A stretch of 64,000 nucleotides of DNA from assembly GCA_025642065.1 (NCBI GenBank), contig JAODUP010000677.1:420001-484000 (forward strand), written 5' to 3'. Both the position numbers and the translations under genes were made by a program. Origin of the DNA: Paralvinella palmiformis. Lineage: Eukaryota; Annelida; Polychaeta; Terebellida; Alvinellidae. Below the pieces are notes generated by a model that made no database searches, was not told the origin of the DNA, and saw only the letters and a program-made list of their open reading frames with translations. Below are positions 22,529 to 34,944 of this stretch, in pieces; the first letter of the stretch is position 1, and each line of letters begins with the position of its first letter.

Positions 22529-22545
22529 TCCCCGTTCAATATTTC

Positions 22546-24364
22546 AATGTAAACGGCGCAAGAGGATAAAATCGGGTTAATTTTTCATAAGAATGATGTC
22601 ATTGTTTATGATAATTCTTTCTACCTGTTATTATCTCCACAAAACGTCTTTTTTTCCCTTTTTTAAACATTTGTTGAATTTGTTTTGTTTGTTTTAATCT
22701 CTTTTGTTGATAAGTAAAGATACTTTCTTATAATGAACATTTTTTTAAATGTAGTTTTTCTTTGCTAAAACTCTTTTCGGGGAGTGATGTATGCTTATGG
22801 TTCGATTCATAAACAGCGTGACTGATTTCCAGTCCAAATTCTATTTTACTTTTAATGGTGTTCGTTGTGGGTAATATCTGTATTAAAGTCATGTTTACAA
22901 GTGAATACATATCCAAAGGCAACACACCAACCAGCTGCTGTTATACGTAGAATTCTATGACGGTGCTACACGACTCTGGATGCATACATTATTGTTAGGA
23001 GGGATGCTATATGAACTCTTTTTTTGTTATTAAAGACGTCTTATGTCGTCACTAATCCGCCATGTGTAAAGCTTCTAGCTTTTATTAGTCTATATGTCTA
23101 GTATGAAATAATAACGGATATTAAAAAAAATATGGTCTCGAAGGAATCTATATCGTAATGTTATTACAGAACCGGTTTAACCCGTTTGTTTTCGGAAAAC
23201 CTCCAAAATGGGTTAATCTTGATAATGTTTACTGTTTGTTTGTTTGTTTGTTTGTTTGTTTGTTTGTTTGTTTTTAAGCATTACAACAACAATGTGTTAT
23301 TTGGCTAAAATGGTTAAATCCCCCCCACCAGCTGTACACGCAGCTGCTTATTGTTATATATTTGTTAATTAATAATAATACGTTGGCTATGATATTAATT
23401 GGCATAAATATGAGAAATACCGATAAAAAGGTAATCCCATATATATTGTGTGTGTGACAAATTGTAGAATTATCGGGTATTAAGTATAGGGTATCCCTGT
23501 ACTATAGCAGAATGGATAGAGCATGCTAACACAAATCTCCTGGTCAGGGATTAGAAACCAAGTAGCAGCTGTGTATGGGGAACGTTTGCCACAAGCAACA
23601 ACTCACCCACTCGGTCTTGTATTAGGTGTACAGACACACGCGTGCGCGCGCACACACACAACTTGTTAATTACGATTATTATTATTATTATTATGCGGTT
23701 GGTTAAATGAAGCATGTTGTTGTAACATCATCCACATACTTTGTGTCTACGCCCGAGTATATCTACAAAGCTCTAGCCTTCATGCCATAAAAATTACTCT
23801 CCGGTTTAGTTTGGAAAGTTGACTGTCTAACAATGAGAGAGGTTCGGTTTTTAGACATTGACTATAGACCAACATTTTACGACCTACCTTACATTGCCGT
23901 CTGGTAGAAGATTATTTTGTTACCAAATCAAGGTACTGGACTTTTTCTACTAAAATAAACCTGTATGGAATGCGTTTACTATTGGTGGTATAGTGTCTAT
24001 ATAAACAGTGCCTTGCTTACGGTTTAAACAGTATTAAATCGTTGCCAGACCGGAAGCTGCTTCGCAATGATGTTATATTTAAAATGATTGGGATAACTTT
24101 TACGGAAGTGCTAGTCTGCGAATTGGTTTTTAAGACTTCAGCATCCGTATGCGTGCAAAAATCATGTGCCATATTTTAAACAAAATAAGTAGAACCCTAA
24201 GTTGTTATTTGTCATTGCAACATGTACTGACACGGAATGTTCCAAAGATATCAGTATAATCTATCTGAAAATAATGTTTGCAACTCCATTCCCAATAACG
24301 TGTGATTTACAAAATACATGGAATAGTGGATACTAATAATCACATATAGGTCAGAGATGTCAAT

Positions 24365-24402
<38 letters not shown>

Positions 24403-26030
24403 TACTGTCAGGTGCTCGAAAAGTATTCTATATTTCTTAATAATATCTATTAACACGTGTTAGGTTAGATGATTAAATATTATTACAGGGTATATTTTAA
24501 TTGAGTGTATCGTCTGCCGGTACACACTCCATTGATGATGATGATGATGATAATTGGATGACATTTTGGTTATTTCGTGTTCTTTGTTATGATTTATTTA
24601 TGACGCGTAAATGGCCAGTGATGATGTTGGGCCTTAATGCAGCCAGCAGTTGGTATGGTTGTGTGTGTGTGTGTGTGTGATTTGTTTGTTTTCTTAATCA
24701 CGTGCGATTGAGTGTGATTTGTGACCGAAGATTGTATAAGTCATTTCCATTCGTTCACTGTTTGTATATTTGTATATTATTGTTTTGTTTTTTTTAATTT
24801 TCTTTCTTGTGTCAGTACATTCAGTACGACACACATACACAATAAAGGATTAACTCGAAAGACGGTTGTTTGTTATAAATTAATTTCTGAAAATCGATTT
24901 TCCATAACGTCCATCTGCATGGTTCGTAGCCATCTAGACAACTGTCCAAGGTCAGACCTCCGCACAAGCTAATTAAAGCAATATTCCCATTATTTCAGTC
25001 GATGTGAAGGTTAATGGAGACGGTTTAAGTGGCCATTTGACACCCGTCCCCTACCACCAAGACATCTTGTATTGGTACTATAGAACGTTCGCTATGGTCC
25101 ATTCAGCGTTGAACACTTTCTGTCATTCGGCATGTAAACTAAGTTGGCCGCATCTTTTTTTTCTCAGTTTTTGAAACAGACATGAATTCGGTACCCGACT
25201 GGATTTTATGTACGTTGTTTAAAACGTATGAATGCTATATGGTAATTCGATTATTTGCATGTTCATTAATTTATATAGAAACGAAAATAAGAGAAAATAA
25301 ACTTGTTTGGTTTGGAGAAAATAATAGATGAATGTGTTATGTATTAAAAGGTGATTATTTTAATACTGAAATTATTACTTTAAAATATATACAAGTTACC
25401 TCTGAAGTTATTTCCATAGCAATATATATATATATATATATATATAAAACCGGGTGTTTGAATACGTGTTAAGTTTCAAAAATGCCAAAACAGTAGATTT
25501 ATACACCCTGACGCGTTCGCTATCAGCACTGCTTGTTCTGCCATGAGGCCAAAGCTAATAGCCAATTCACGAACAGATTATGAGCTCCTAGACTCCCGAA
25601 GTGCAGGGTCGGGAATGACTGGAGCAAGATCCCTCAACACGTCACCGTGAAATGGGAAGATCTTGTCAAAGATGCCCGTTTCTTTTTACTCGATGACCTT
25701 AACTGCACTATTCCGTCGTATCGGTCGCGGCAAACAAGAACACGTCATCTATAGACACAGTTTGAACAGTTTCTGTTGACCCAGAAAAACAGGTCAGAAG
25801 TTACTCAGGCAAAAATAAAAGAAATTATTCTACATCAAGCTTGATAAAGTTATATATGTTTTTGTTTGGAGATGTAGCTCAAAACCAGGAGGCGAAACCG
25901 GGACACCCTGACACATCTGGTGTTTGTGTTCGCAAAGACTATTTATAACAAGACGTGTTACTTCGCGTTTTAACATGGGACGCCATTTTGAATTCATGGA
26001 GCGCCAGGGCCCTAGCGACCGGAGGTAGAT
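22546..26030. other. Intergenic, no gene seen
   Basis: Holds a (TTTG)n run (23227-23272), a tRNA-like degenerate stretch near 23500-23580, a GCGCGC/(AC)n run at 23636-23660, an (AT)n array at 24367-24399, a GATGATGAT run near 24534 and an (AT)n run near 25420-25445. A stretch at 25530-25850 reads as a broken plus-strand frame of coding-like composition, but I cannot name it. Confidence 0.6.
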
Positions 26031-26056
26031 TGTCACGGACAGCTCCTTTCGTTAAC

Positions 26057-26128
26057 ATGGCGCCTAATGGCACTGGTTCATTCTGCGCCGCTTTCGGCTG
26101 CAGTAACAGAAAAAGTATGCACAAATAA
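26057..26128 (+). pseudogene. THAP-type zinc finger fragment
   Basis: A short frame starts MAPNGTGSFCAAFGCSNRKS and stops after 23 codons. The C-x4-C start resembles the C2CH THAP DNA-binding finger of P-element-like transposases and THAP proteins. It could be a first exon or a transposon relic; the remaining C and H ligands are not in frame. Confidence 0.4.
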
Positions 26129-26958
26129 AGACATCCCCGAAAGGAAATGAAAGCTAGTGTAAAAATTGAATATGATCTGGCTTTTTTTAAATAAAGGATA
26201 TTTAAAACATAAGCATAACTATTTGAAGTAGACACGCCCCTATTTGACATGAGCCATTCAGTAGGCCCAAGCAGGATCTATCTAGATCTATATTTGTTTT
26301 AGACAAAATCTTATTAAATTTTATTGAAGAATATCAAACCTATTAATCACAAAATGGGTATGTAAAATATACATAAGCTTAGAGTTACATGTACTGGAGC
26401 CATTGAAGATGTTATGGGTGGGAGATATATTTTACTTTATTATTGTTAATAATATAATTGGGCTTCTAAAATTACATTACTATAAACAGATAATTAACGG
26501 AAGATAACGGAATTCATGAACTCGACAACTTATCTAGAATGCTATTCCAACTATATTTGATGTACCAAATCCACCGCATGCATCCACTGAAATCAAAGAG
26601 GAAGGTATTAACAGATAGGAGACCTATACAGGAGACACGGCCAGCTGTGATGGTAATTAATATTTATAAATATTAATGGTGAAAATTGGTATTATAAAAT
26701 TAATTAAATAAGAAACAAGACATCAAACCAATGAACTTTTGTCAACCCCTTTCATATCTTAATACAAAAAAAGATTACCAGCACCTGAATTAATACTGAA
26801 TGTTCAGCTCATGTGCTTTAATTGGTATACTTCTCTTCATAACTTATATGCATATCAAATCAAATTCTTTAACCAAATTGAAAAAAGAAAACATGTGTTT
26901 ACACATTGTGTATGCATTTGGTTCAAGTCATTATTTTACAAGGTATTGTTCTGTTTCA

Positions 26959-27115
26959 GTCCTTAAAGTTCTATGAAGATGAGATACCATGTAAACAGGC
27001 CAATCTCTTGGTTACAGATTTATTGGTGTTATCTGTTACAGTAGTCAATGCATGTGTCTATTACATCTCTGGGTATATTCTGTCTAACTTTAAACAGTTC
27101 ACTGATCTGGACTAA
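26959..27115 (+). pseudogene. Possible C-terminal exon of a P/THAP9-like transposase
   Basis: After an acceptor-like TTCTGTTTCAG the frame reads to a stop and includes NACVYYISGYILSNF, resembling the YxxGYxxxK motif near the end of THAP/P-type transposases. Together with the THAP fragment 0.8 kb upstream it suggests an internally eroded element. Low similarity, by memory only. Confidence 0.35.
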
Positions 27116-28272
27116 ATGTCATATTTTTGTAGTAGTGGTTGTTCTGTTTGGGGTATTCTGTCCATTTGATAACAAATGACTGATTGTAACTATAGATGAA
27201 CCCGAGGCACAAGAGATTTGATGCCGCTTATTGTATGAAAGTACTGATTTCTCTATCTCTAACATGTTAATGCAAACATAAACATTGTTAATATTCCATG
27301 TATATTCTTTGTTCTCAGCTGGGCAGGCCTATATTGCATGGTCTATATTATTGAGGTGTAGACTTTAAATGAACTTATCATTTTTTTAGTTAATATATGA
27401 TAAACGGACATGATGAATATCTGGTAAATTGTATTATGGTTGCGTTATAATAGCTGTATATATCATTATATGTATATATCCAAATAAATAAAAATTTATG
27501 GACTATGATAAACTGACATGATGAAAGTATGTTTGTATGCATTTACCTTATATATACCTAACTGTTTTCATTAAAAAAACTTGTGAATATTACGCCTTCC
27601 ACACACAAAGCTGTGAAATAGCCTAAACCACGTTCAATTATTTTATGATCAGCTGTCAAGTAATCGCAAATTGTAGGCTATGAATTAATTAAGTGACTGG
27701 GCAGTGAAATCAATTATTTATTTACAGTTTCAGAGCTTCGTTTCCTTCGATATCATGTGTGCACAATTAAAGTGTTAATTAATAAAAGAGTATGTGATCA
27801 TGTAACAGATAGTACTAGTACTGGTAATTCATTTCAACCATGCGCACAGATGTACACGATCACATGTGGACAACCAGAGAGCTTTTGTTTATCTGAAAAA
27901 TACCTCCGGTCGCTTGAGGCGCCACTGGTTCAAAATTCAACATGGCGCGGCAAGAGGCCTCTCTATATTTAAGAAATCTTTTGTAAAGGTTCGGCACCGG
28001 TACGTCCGGGACCGGAACTTTACAAAGTCATTTTCAGATACAGAAACTCTACGGAGAAGGACTCCATCACAGAGGCTGTGCCAAACAAGCGACAGCCTGG
28101 GGATACTCCCCGAACTACAAGCAAGCAAGCTCTCTGGTGTTCGCAAAACAAAACATTCGCCAGATGGCAGCACTTTATGGTGGCTAACGTGTTTCCTGTG
28201 TTATTTAAGTTCTGATAGCTTTCAGTAATTTATTTTTAATGAACACGTACGCACTCGTGCACACACATACAT

Positions 28273-28332
<60 letters not shown>

Positions 28333-31062
28333 CTTCTGTTTGTTATCCATGGTACCCCCAAAGTTTACTTCTTGCACGATTGATATCCACAATGTATACA
28401 CGTCTTCTTACGATCATACGGGACAGCGATATGACGTTAAACATTACTTATATGCCAGTGAGACACAACATCCATGGATCCCTAATTTGGAACACTAAAT
28501 TATTAATATTTGCTTACAAATTACCTTCTCAAATTGAATGGACAATAAAATGGTATATTATGTTGTTTGGCTTCTCAACAATATGTTAAATCCATAAAAA
28601 GGTCAACGTTACACATTTAGTATCAATCAGTTAAACAAACCATCAGGTAATTTTATAAGCGTATTCATAACAATAATAACCAACCTCTAGGCATTCTCAT
28701 AGTCCAGGTACCATATATCAATGCAGAACTGTCTAAGGTCATTGTTGGTGTTCTGTGCCTTTGTTCCACCGACCCGCGTATGCTATTACAGCTCTAGTTC
28801 TTATTACAAAACCAATAACCTTAACCGAATTCAAAATTGCGAAATTCGCATTGTATTAAATACTCATATAGCTTCTTATATTGGCGTCACATCGTTTTTT
28901 GAGCCAGTCAACCCACAAACTATTATCAAACTCGGAATAATGGCGAATGGATGAAATATAATATAAATGATATTTTAAGTGCTTATATAATTCTGTTCCT
29001 TTGTTTACGTCTGTATGTTCCCACTGCGTCACGCGTTTCTTCAAACTTTAGGCATTCAGAAGTGACATAAATTATTTATACTCCTCTCACCTTCCTATAT
29101 TGATTTCATTCTTTACGAAACAATAAATGTTTGTTGATGTATTGAATATTGACTGAAAGGTATAAACATGACCACAACTGAGTTTATTTAACACAGTAAG
29201 AAGCACAATGCTCACATAATATGGTGTTATATCCTTATTCTACTTAAAAGATGACGAAATAGTTGTTGTTTTAATAGTAAAACTTGAGTTAGTCTTAGTC
29301 AAACACAGATAAGCTCGACATTCGTGTTTACATAGGTGTGTCCTCTGTGAGAATACGGAATGTTATAAGATTAGCAACAGTAAATATTTTGTTCCTTGTA
29401 AATCGTCAACAGTCTAAACTATATATATTCTAGTTGTTTACTTAGCACTTCTCATTGGATATAAAAAATTGCGCCCCCAGAAGCCTATTTTTGCCATTAG
29501 CGTGTCTCCTTTGGTAATCTCGTAAAAAACAGTGTATATTCTAGATAATACGAGTTCAATTGACTTTCAGTAGGTTCGTATCTGCTTACGGTTTATTTGT
29601 GACAGAAAATATTTACTGAGAGTAAATGTTAGCTACTCGTCGAGAAAATATTTCTACAGAAGACGTGTTAATGTGACATCAAGTAGCAAGAGTTCTTCTC
29701 GGACGTTCTTTGTCTGAAAATCTATGGCATCCGGATTAAAATGTGTAATTACCATATTAACTGGCCTACATATAGTACGTTTGTGCTTCGTATGTCAATG
29801 AAAACAACATCAGGTAGATTAGGCTGTAATCTTTTTCGGTGACTAAAGCTAGTTGATGGAAAAGATATGTCATAACCAAATAAGTGTTTTTGTGAGGTAA
29901 TTAAAAACAAAACGCTCGAAAATTGATAATATTCTCAAAATGTAATAACAACATTTTGTGTGGCACAAGATTTTTAGACTTTATTCACCGCCAACATGTA
30001 AGCATACCCAGCACACGTAATGACCTACCTTACACACAGATTACACAGCATTAAATAACGGTACACATACGTATCCCATAAAGCCACATATTAAAGCCTC
30101 ACCTAACTAAAATAACTAATTAGAAAAACAAGACATAAACAATAAACATTATTATAAATAACTATAACACTATAAGGCATTTGTTGGGTCAAAAATGTAA
30201 GGAGCAAGTTTGAGATGTTTGTCTGCTGCTAGACATGGAATAACCAGAGAATGACACACTTAATATGAACTCTGAACCCTGATTGGTTAATGGCTGACAG
30301 TGCCTGGAGTTTAGCACGGATCAGTGGGCATCTGGATTTGATCCCCACGGTACATGAATCTGGATACCATAAAGTCATTAAGGATATTGGCAATCCGAGG
30401 GGTGTAAAAGGGAACCAAAATCGATCCTGTCGGTCACCGGCAAATGAATATTGTAGAAGATTGATTCTTTAACAATATTTTAAACCTATTTTATTCCAGT
30501 AAAACGCCCATTTAAACGAAGCCAAATGTTTCTTCAAACTCGAATCCTTCGCCAGTAGAGGTACTCAGATCAATATCTTGTTTACAACGGGCAACTCTTT
30601 TTCCCATTCACAAAGAAGCACCCCCCACCCCCTCTCCCAAAGCTGACCAGTTCTTATAATTGTTTGGTTTCTTATTCCGGAACTGATAAGGAAAATCCGA
30701 AGATTGAGTAGTTTTATCAATAAAGGTTTTTTGTATTTATATCTGGATCAGAAAGGTAATAGAATAATCGAGCAAACATGACAGCAGTCGTATACATTCA
30801 CTCATTCAGCTCCATCTCAACAATTTATGCATATGCAATCCCTCCCATCTTGTGTTTTAATATCCAAATGCTGCGCGGAAAAATATGTTTGTGTCTGTGA
30901 AAAAAGACCCAGACTTCATTGTTTACAAATGGAACTTAATCCACACAGGAGTTTATTCTTCGTTCATTGACATCAAAAGTAAAACGAAACAAATATAAAA
31001 GATTTGTACTAAGTTGGCGAAAACAAGAACAGATTTGTGTGTGTTATAGTAAATGATATAAT

Positions 31063-31148
<86 letters not shown>

Positions 31149-31985
31149 TGTGGGAGGCAATTTCAACATAACTTCGCCTTCGATTTAAATACACACCAAA
31201 TTCACACAAAGTCTCACTCACTCGTGGTTTAAAATAATACAAGCACAATTAGTTAGATACGATTGCACTCGTCTATTCTGAAGAGATTCGATTTACGTCA
31301 TCATTTGGAAGATTATAATTGTCTGCATAATAAATACCATCTGCTTGTTTAACTCAAAAACTAAAAGTTTGCCCGATTGTCAATGAATAGAGACAAATTG
31401 TTGTTGTCGATCCAATGTTGATTTTTCACCGAGGATGATTGGTTGAATATTTTAACACTTACTATGGGATCAGGAAAAATGGCTTAACAAATTGAGTAAA
31501 TTTGCTTCATCACAGACATACATCTTTGATATTTCGTATTCTTTCGTGGTCTTTCGTAAAATTATAATAAGTCTAGGACCCCCCCCCCGGAATACTTCCC
31601 GCTCGAAAGCACTCCCGTAGGAAAACTCCCTCCTATGAATACCCCTCCCCCCCATCAAACATATAAACTATAAATCAATTTTCAAGTGTATAAATAAACA
31701 TGTGTCGGTAGTATTCATTTTTATTTTTAATCTATATGTTTGATGGGGAGGGGGATATTATAACCTATTATAACCTACCATTTAACGCTTCGTTAGTTTT
31801 AGTTGCCTCTTGCTACTACTTGAACATGAAGTTGTACAAAATGGAAGACAGTCGTAGCATTAGGATAGTTTTGTTTATGATCATTGACCTGGAAAACAAA
31901 CTAGACCGTGCATGCCCGCCAATTTGATAGCAAACAGGTCCCAACTTCCGGTTGGGGCAACAAGGACTGTTAAAATGAGGTTTAT
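27116..31985. other. Intergenic, no gene seen
   Basis: Contains a GC-rich imperfect hairpin (27978-28027), a plus-oriented fragment of SINE family B (about 28066-28116), AC/AT/AG microsatellites (28250-28332), a tRNA-like stretch near 30285-30350, and an (AT)n-(GT)n run (31068-31145). A short frame from 27942 starts at an ATGGCGCGGC context but stops after 14 codons. Confidence 0.6.
28066..28116 (+). mobile_element. Fragment of SINE family B
   Basis: AGAGGCTGTGCCAAACAAGC and GACAGCCTGGGGATACTCCC are the reverse complement of the 5' edge seen in the other family B copies. It is the only copy in this orientation. Confidence 0.6.
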
Positions 31986-31989
31986 GATC

Positions 31990-32082
31990 ATGGTGAATTC
32001 TTGTTGTATCGTTGGTTGCATAAGTAGTGGAAGTAATACAAAAGGGTTTTATTTTCACAGGGTAGGAACACATTTAAAATAG
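31990..32082 (+). pseudogene. Second THAP-like finger fragment
   Basis: The frame reads MVNSCCIVGCISSGSNTKGF then YFHR, followed by CACAGG|GTAGGA, which could be a donor. C-x4-C followed by FYFHR fits the first half of a THAP finger, where many THAP genes have an intron. No second exon was found. Stops after 30 codons if unspliced. Confidence 0.35.
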
Positions 32083-32528
32083 CTGTTAAAGCCTTTTGGG
32101 GCGGAAAATTAAGCTTAACTATTATTATTATATTTAGCCTGTTCGAGAACTCCCGGCCCGTCGCTGGCGTTTGATCCCTACTAGACTAGATCTACGGACT
32201 TATATAAAACGACATTTACATATTTGATGGCATATGATATGACAGGAATAATACAGATTGTCTGCACACACAAAATTATAATGCACGCATCACAATAAAT
32301 GTCCGTATTCATAGGTTCAAAACTTGGTCATGGCGGCCAAATCAAACACCATTGAGTGCTCGATCTAGTTTTCTTTCTGGTCAATGTTTATTATACTTAC
32401 CTGGAACACGGATAGGAGTCTACTCCTGACCGACTTATACATTATAATTCTGACAGGTCTTGTAGGTTAGGTTTGTTATGCCAATGGCCGTATATAAAAA
32501 GAGAGCTTTTCTGTCCGAGACTTGTAGA

Positions 32529-32616
32529 TGTGTGTATGTGTGTGTGTGTGTGTGTGTATGTGTGCGTGTGTGTATGTGCGTGCGTGCGTGCGTGTGTGTG
32601 TGTGTGTGTGTGTGTG
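32529..32616. repeat. (GT)n/(CGTG)n microsatellite
   Basis: Long GT-rich run with CGTG interruptions. Confidence 0.85.
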
Positions 32617-32774
32617 ATCTTGTTTAATAAGTAGACTACGATAATTCCCCTTCTTTCGCTGATTCCATCCGATTTTTGAACATGCCGTAATTCAGCATTA
32701 AAACACATTCACAAAAATAAATTGTTGTTCTGCTTTAATTTCTTTTCCCATCTAACACAATAATAATGCCGATG

Positions 32775-32838
32775 GCGTGTTTTAAGGCCACTTTTGTGCA
32801 CATTGAAAATGGGCCGAGCGACCTCCTCCAATAATTAC
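32775..32838 (-). mobile_element. SINE family A tail fragment
   Basis: TTTAAGGCCACTTTTGTGCA and GGGCCGAGCGACCTCC are the reverse complement of the family A tail. It lies about 150 bases beyond the stop of the following minus-strand gene. Confidence 0.75.
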
Positions 32839-32845
32839 TTTATAT

Positions 32846-32851
32846 TTTATT
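32846..32851 (-). terminator. Possible polyadenylation signal
   Basis: AATAAA on the minus strand about 140 bases after the stop of the gene at 32987-33976. Position fits a short 3' UTR; no transcript evidence. Confidence 0.35.
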
Positions 32852-32986
32852 CAATGGTGAGGATAATAACATTTGAAACAAGGTTAACTTTTGTGAGAAA
32901 ATGACAAACCTGGCTATTAATATTGTCCTATGGGCAAAGTTGACCTGCATTAGTTGTCATAATCACAAGGAAAACACCAATAGCGA

Positions 32987-33976
32987 TTAGCACTCCGGAC
33001 CCAAGGATTGATGTTGTTCTTCTTGATAGGGATACAAAGGTCTTTGTCTCAGAACTGGTTCAGATGGGTAGAAGCAGAAACTGTCACCGTGACGTTCGGG
33101 ACAGCTCAAATTCGTGTAATAAGGGAGACACACCAGACGGCCTCGACTGAGATCGAAGTCTTTCGTCAGTTGGTAATTTATGTCCGTAGCGTTGAGTTTG
33201 TCTTTGGTTTTCCTGGAGCAGTCTGTTCCTACCTGGTGCAAGGTGGCGATGGTCAGAGACGCATCAATGGCCATGGCATTCCATTTCTGAGCCATCGTCA
33301 TCAGCCATTTATCGTAATCACTTTTTCCTATCACGAAGTCGGGTATCTCTTCCCATGGCAATCCTTTCTTTGAAATGATAAAGTAATCCGCTGCCTTTCC
33401 ATCAAAGAAATCCGCTTTCTGCTTCATCAAAGCCAACCGAGTGAGATTATCGCCAGAACCAAGGTTATACTCATTAATCTGAATGTTCCGTCTATTTCCC
33501 ACAATCAGGATTGTCCATTCCTTCACATTTATTAACTGAAGTAGGAATTCTAGCGTTTTTATTAAACTTTCGTCAAGAACAATATGAGCATTTGCAAATC
33601 CTACGAACGGTGTGTCAGACTGACTCAGTGTTTGCTTTAACATATCGGTAAGGATTGGCATGTCCTGTCTCAGTCTCTCTGCCCTTTCTACTTGCCATCC
33701 TCTGTCTACAGCCTCGGTTCTCCACATCGAAGTGTACCAATCGTTATTTGGCACGTACAAGACAGGCAACAATTTCGGCATTAGAGTCGCCCAATTAGTT
33801 AATGTTCTCTTGTACCCTGTGTCACAGAGTTGCCCATCTTCAATCACCGTAAACATCGTCACCAACGCTTGCCTCTTGACATATAGCTCACACAACCATT
33901 TAATTAAGACGACAACTAGAAGTATTGCCAGATAAAAGCTGAATAATCTTAGCCGTTGTTTTATAACCCTCCACAT
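32987..33976 (-). CDS. Type II membrane GT-A-like glycosyltransferase, copy 1 (329 aa)
   Basis: Intronless frame of 329 residues. A hydrophobic segment at about 12-33 after a short basic N-terminus predicts a type II (Golgi-type) membrane protein with a lumenal domain. The core carries TNWATLMPKLLPVLYVP (60-76), FANAHIVLD (127-135), GKAADYFIISKKGLPWEEIP (193-212), DFVIGKSDYDKW (213-224) and IDAS...LHQ (to about 248), then PLYPYQ and a terminal LGPEC. The pattern of an N-A-D stretch, VGR-x2-YDNW and ID(A/G)(S/T)..HQ is shared with an uncharacterised GT-A-like family in bacteria, plants and animals; substrate unknown. Here the Asp of NAD is His131. It is a paralogue of the gene about 1 kb away on the same strand. 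The MW start has a purine at -3. The reading frame is sound; the enzyme class is inferred. Confidence 0.75.
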   Translation of the reverse strand: MWRVIKQRLRLFSFYLAILLVVVLIKWLCELYVKRQALVTMFTVIEDGQLCDTGYKRTLTNWATLMPKLLPVLYVPNNDWYTSMWRTEAVDRGWQVERAERLRQDMPILTDMLKQTLSQSDTPFVGFANAHIVLDESLIKTLEFLLQLINVKEWTILIVGNRRNIQINEYNLGSGDNLTRLALMKQKADFFDGKAADYFIISKKGLPWEEIPDFVIGKSDYDKWLMTMAQKWNAMAIDASLTIATLHQVGTDCSRKTKDKLNATDINYQLTKDFDLSRGRLVCLPYYTNLSCPERHGDSFCFYPSEPVLRQRPLYPYQEEQHQSLGPEC

Positions 33977-34944
33977 TGTGCATTAAACCAGAACAATTTC
34001 TCTGCTACGCTAACAGCAAGTGTATAGACCATAAGCGGTCATTTAGCGGACCGCATTCTATATTCTACTGAGTTATTTCGGATATCATGCGCCCGTCGAC
34101 GTTACTATACACAGAACTGAGCTATTCTTGGGAGCCTTTTACCGACGAACCGCTACCGATGTTTGTCGTTTGACTGAACAAATACATAGTGAAAGCACCC
34201 AACCCATCGCCATACAATGTCTTAAGTTATCGGTCAATATTTGCCTCGATATGTCTCCACAGTAGAACTGGCTTACGAACGGCTCGTTTACTTAGTATAA
34301 TCGAGCGAATACGGAGCTTTACCTCTCCTAGAATGGTACCAATCCCCTGAAGACCAGTTGATAGCAGGAGATCGCATTTTGATGACAAACAAAACATCAT
34401 TCAGTAGGTAAGTATCAATTCAACTGTTGTAATTGTACAGTAAGACATTTTTAGAATTACACTCAATAATCGTGATCCGGTTTGCTATCAACATTCGGAA
34501 TTAAATAGTTTTCTGGTGACATACACAGTCGTTAATTGGTCTAACACAATGTTTTATCAATAACAGTATCATATGTTGTCAAATATGGCGTTAGTTAATT
34601 AAGGTATAAGTCCTAAAAAAATTATAATATTATCTACTGAACATGTTTTCGTGCACATAAAGTCTGTTTAAATATCCACTTCCGGGGAAATAACATTCTG
34701 GTTAACTGTCACTCGTTCGCGCTTGAATTGCCTCATGGCATGAATCGGTGCAATCCCTGCCTGCCTGGACGTTAATTTCCCGGGGAGATTACGTTTTACA
34801 ATAATCCGTGGCCTTTCAACCGGTTAATATTCACTTATGGCTGAATTTACCAGCCTGTTAGTGGATTCGAAATCTGGTCTAGATTTCGATTCTACGACTG
34901 ATAAATAAATACTAAGCCACCACGACAGTCCAATTACGGCAAGA
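33977..34944. other. Spacer between the two paralogues
   Basis: No coding frame, no obvious mobile element and little simple repeat. It should hold the promoter of copy 1 and the 3' UTR of copy 2, but I see no clear TATA box or polyadenylation signal for copy 2. Confidence 0.5.

Noticed and set aside
33008..33935. Plus-strand frames of 121 and 91 codons
   Set aside because: Shadows of the minus-strand glycosyltransferase-like gene.
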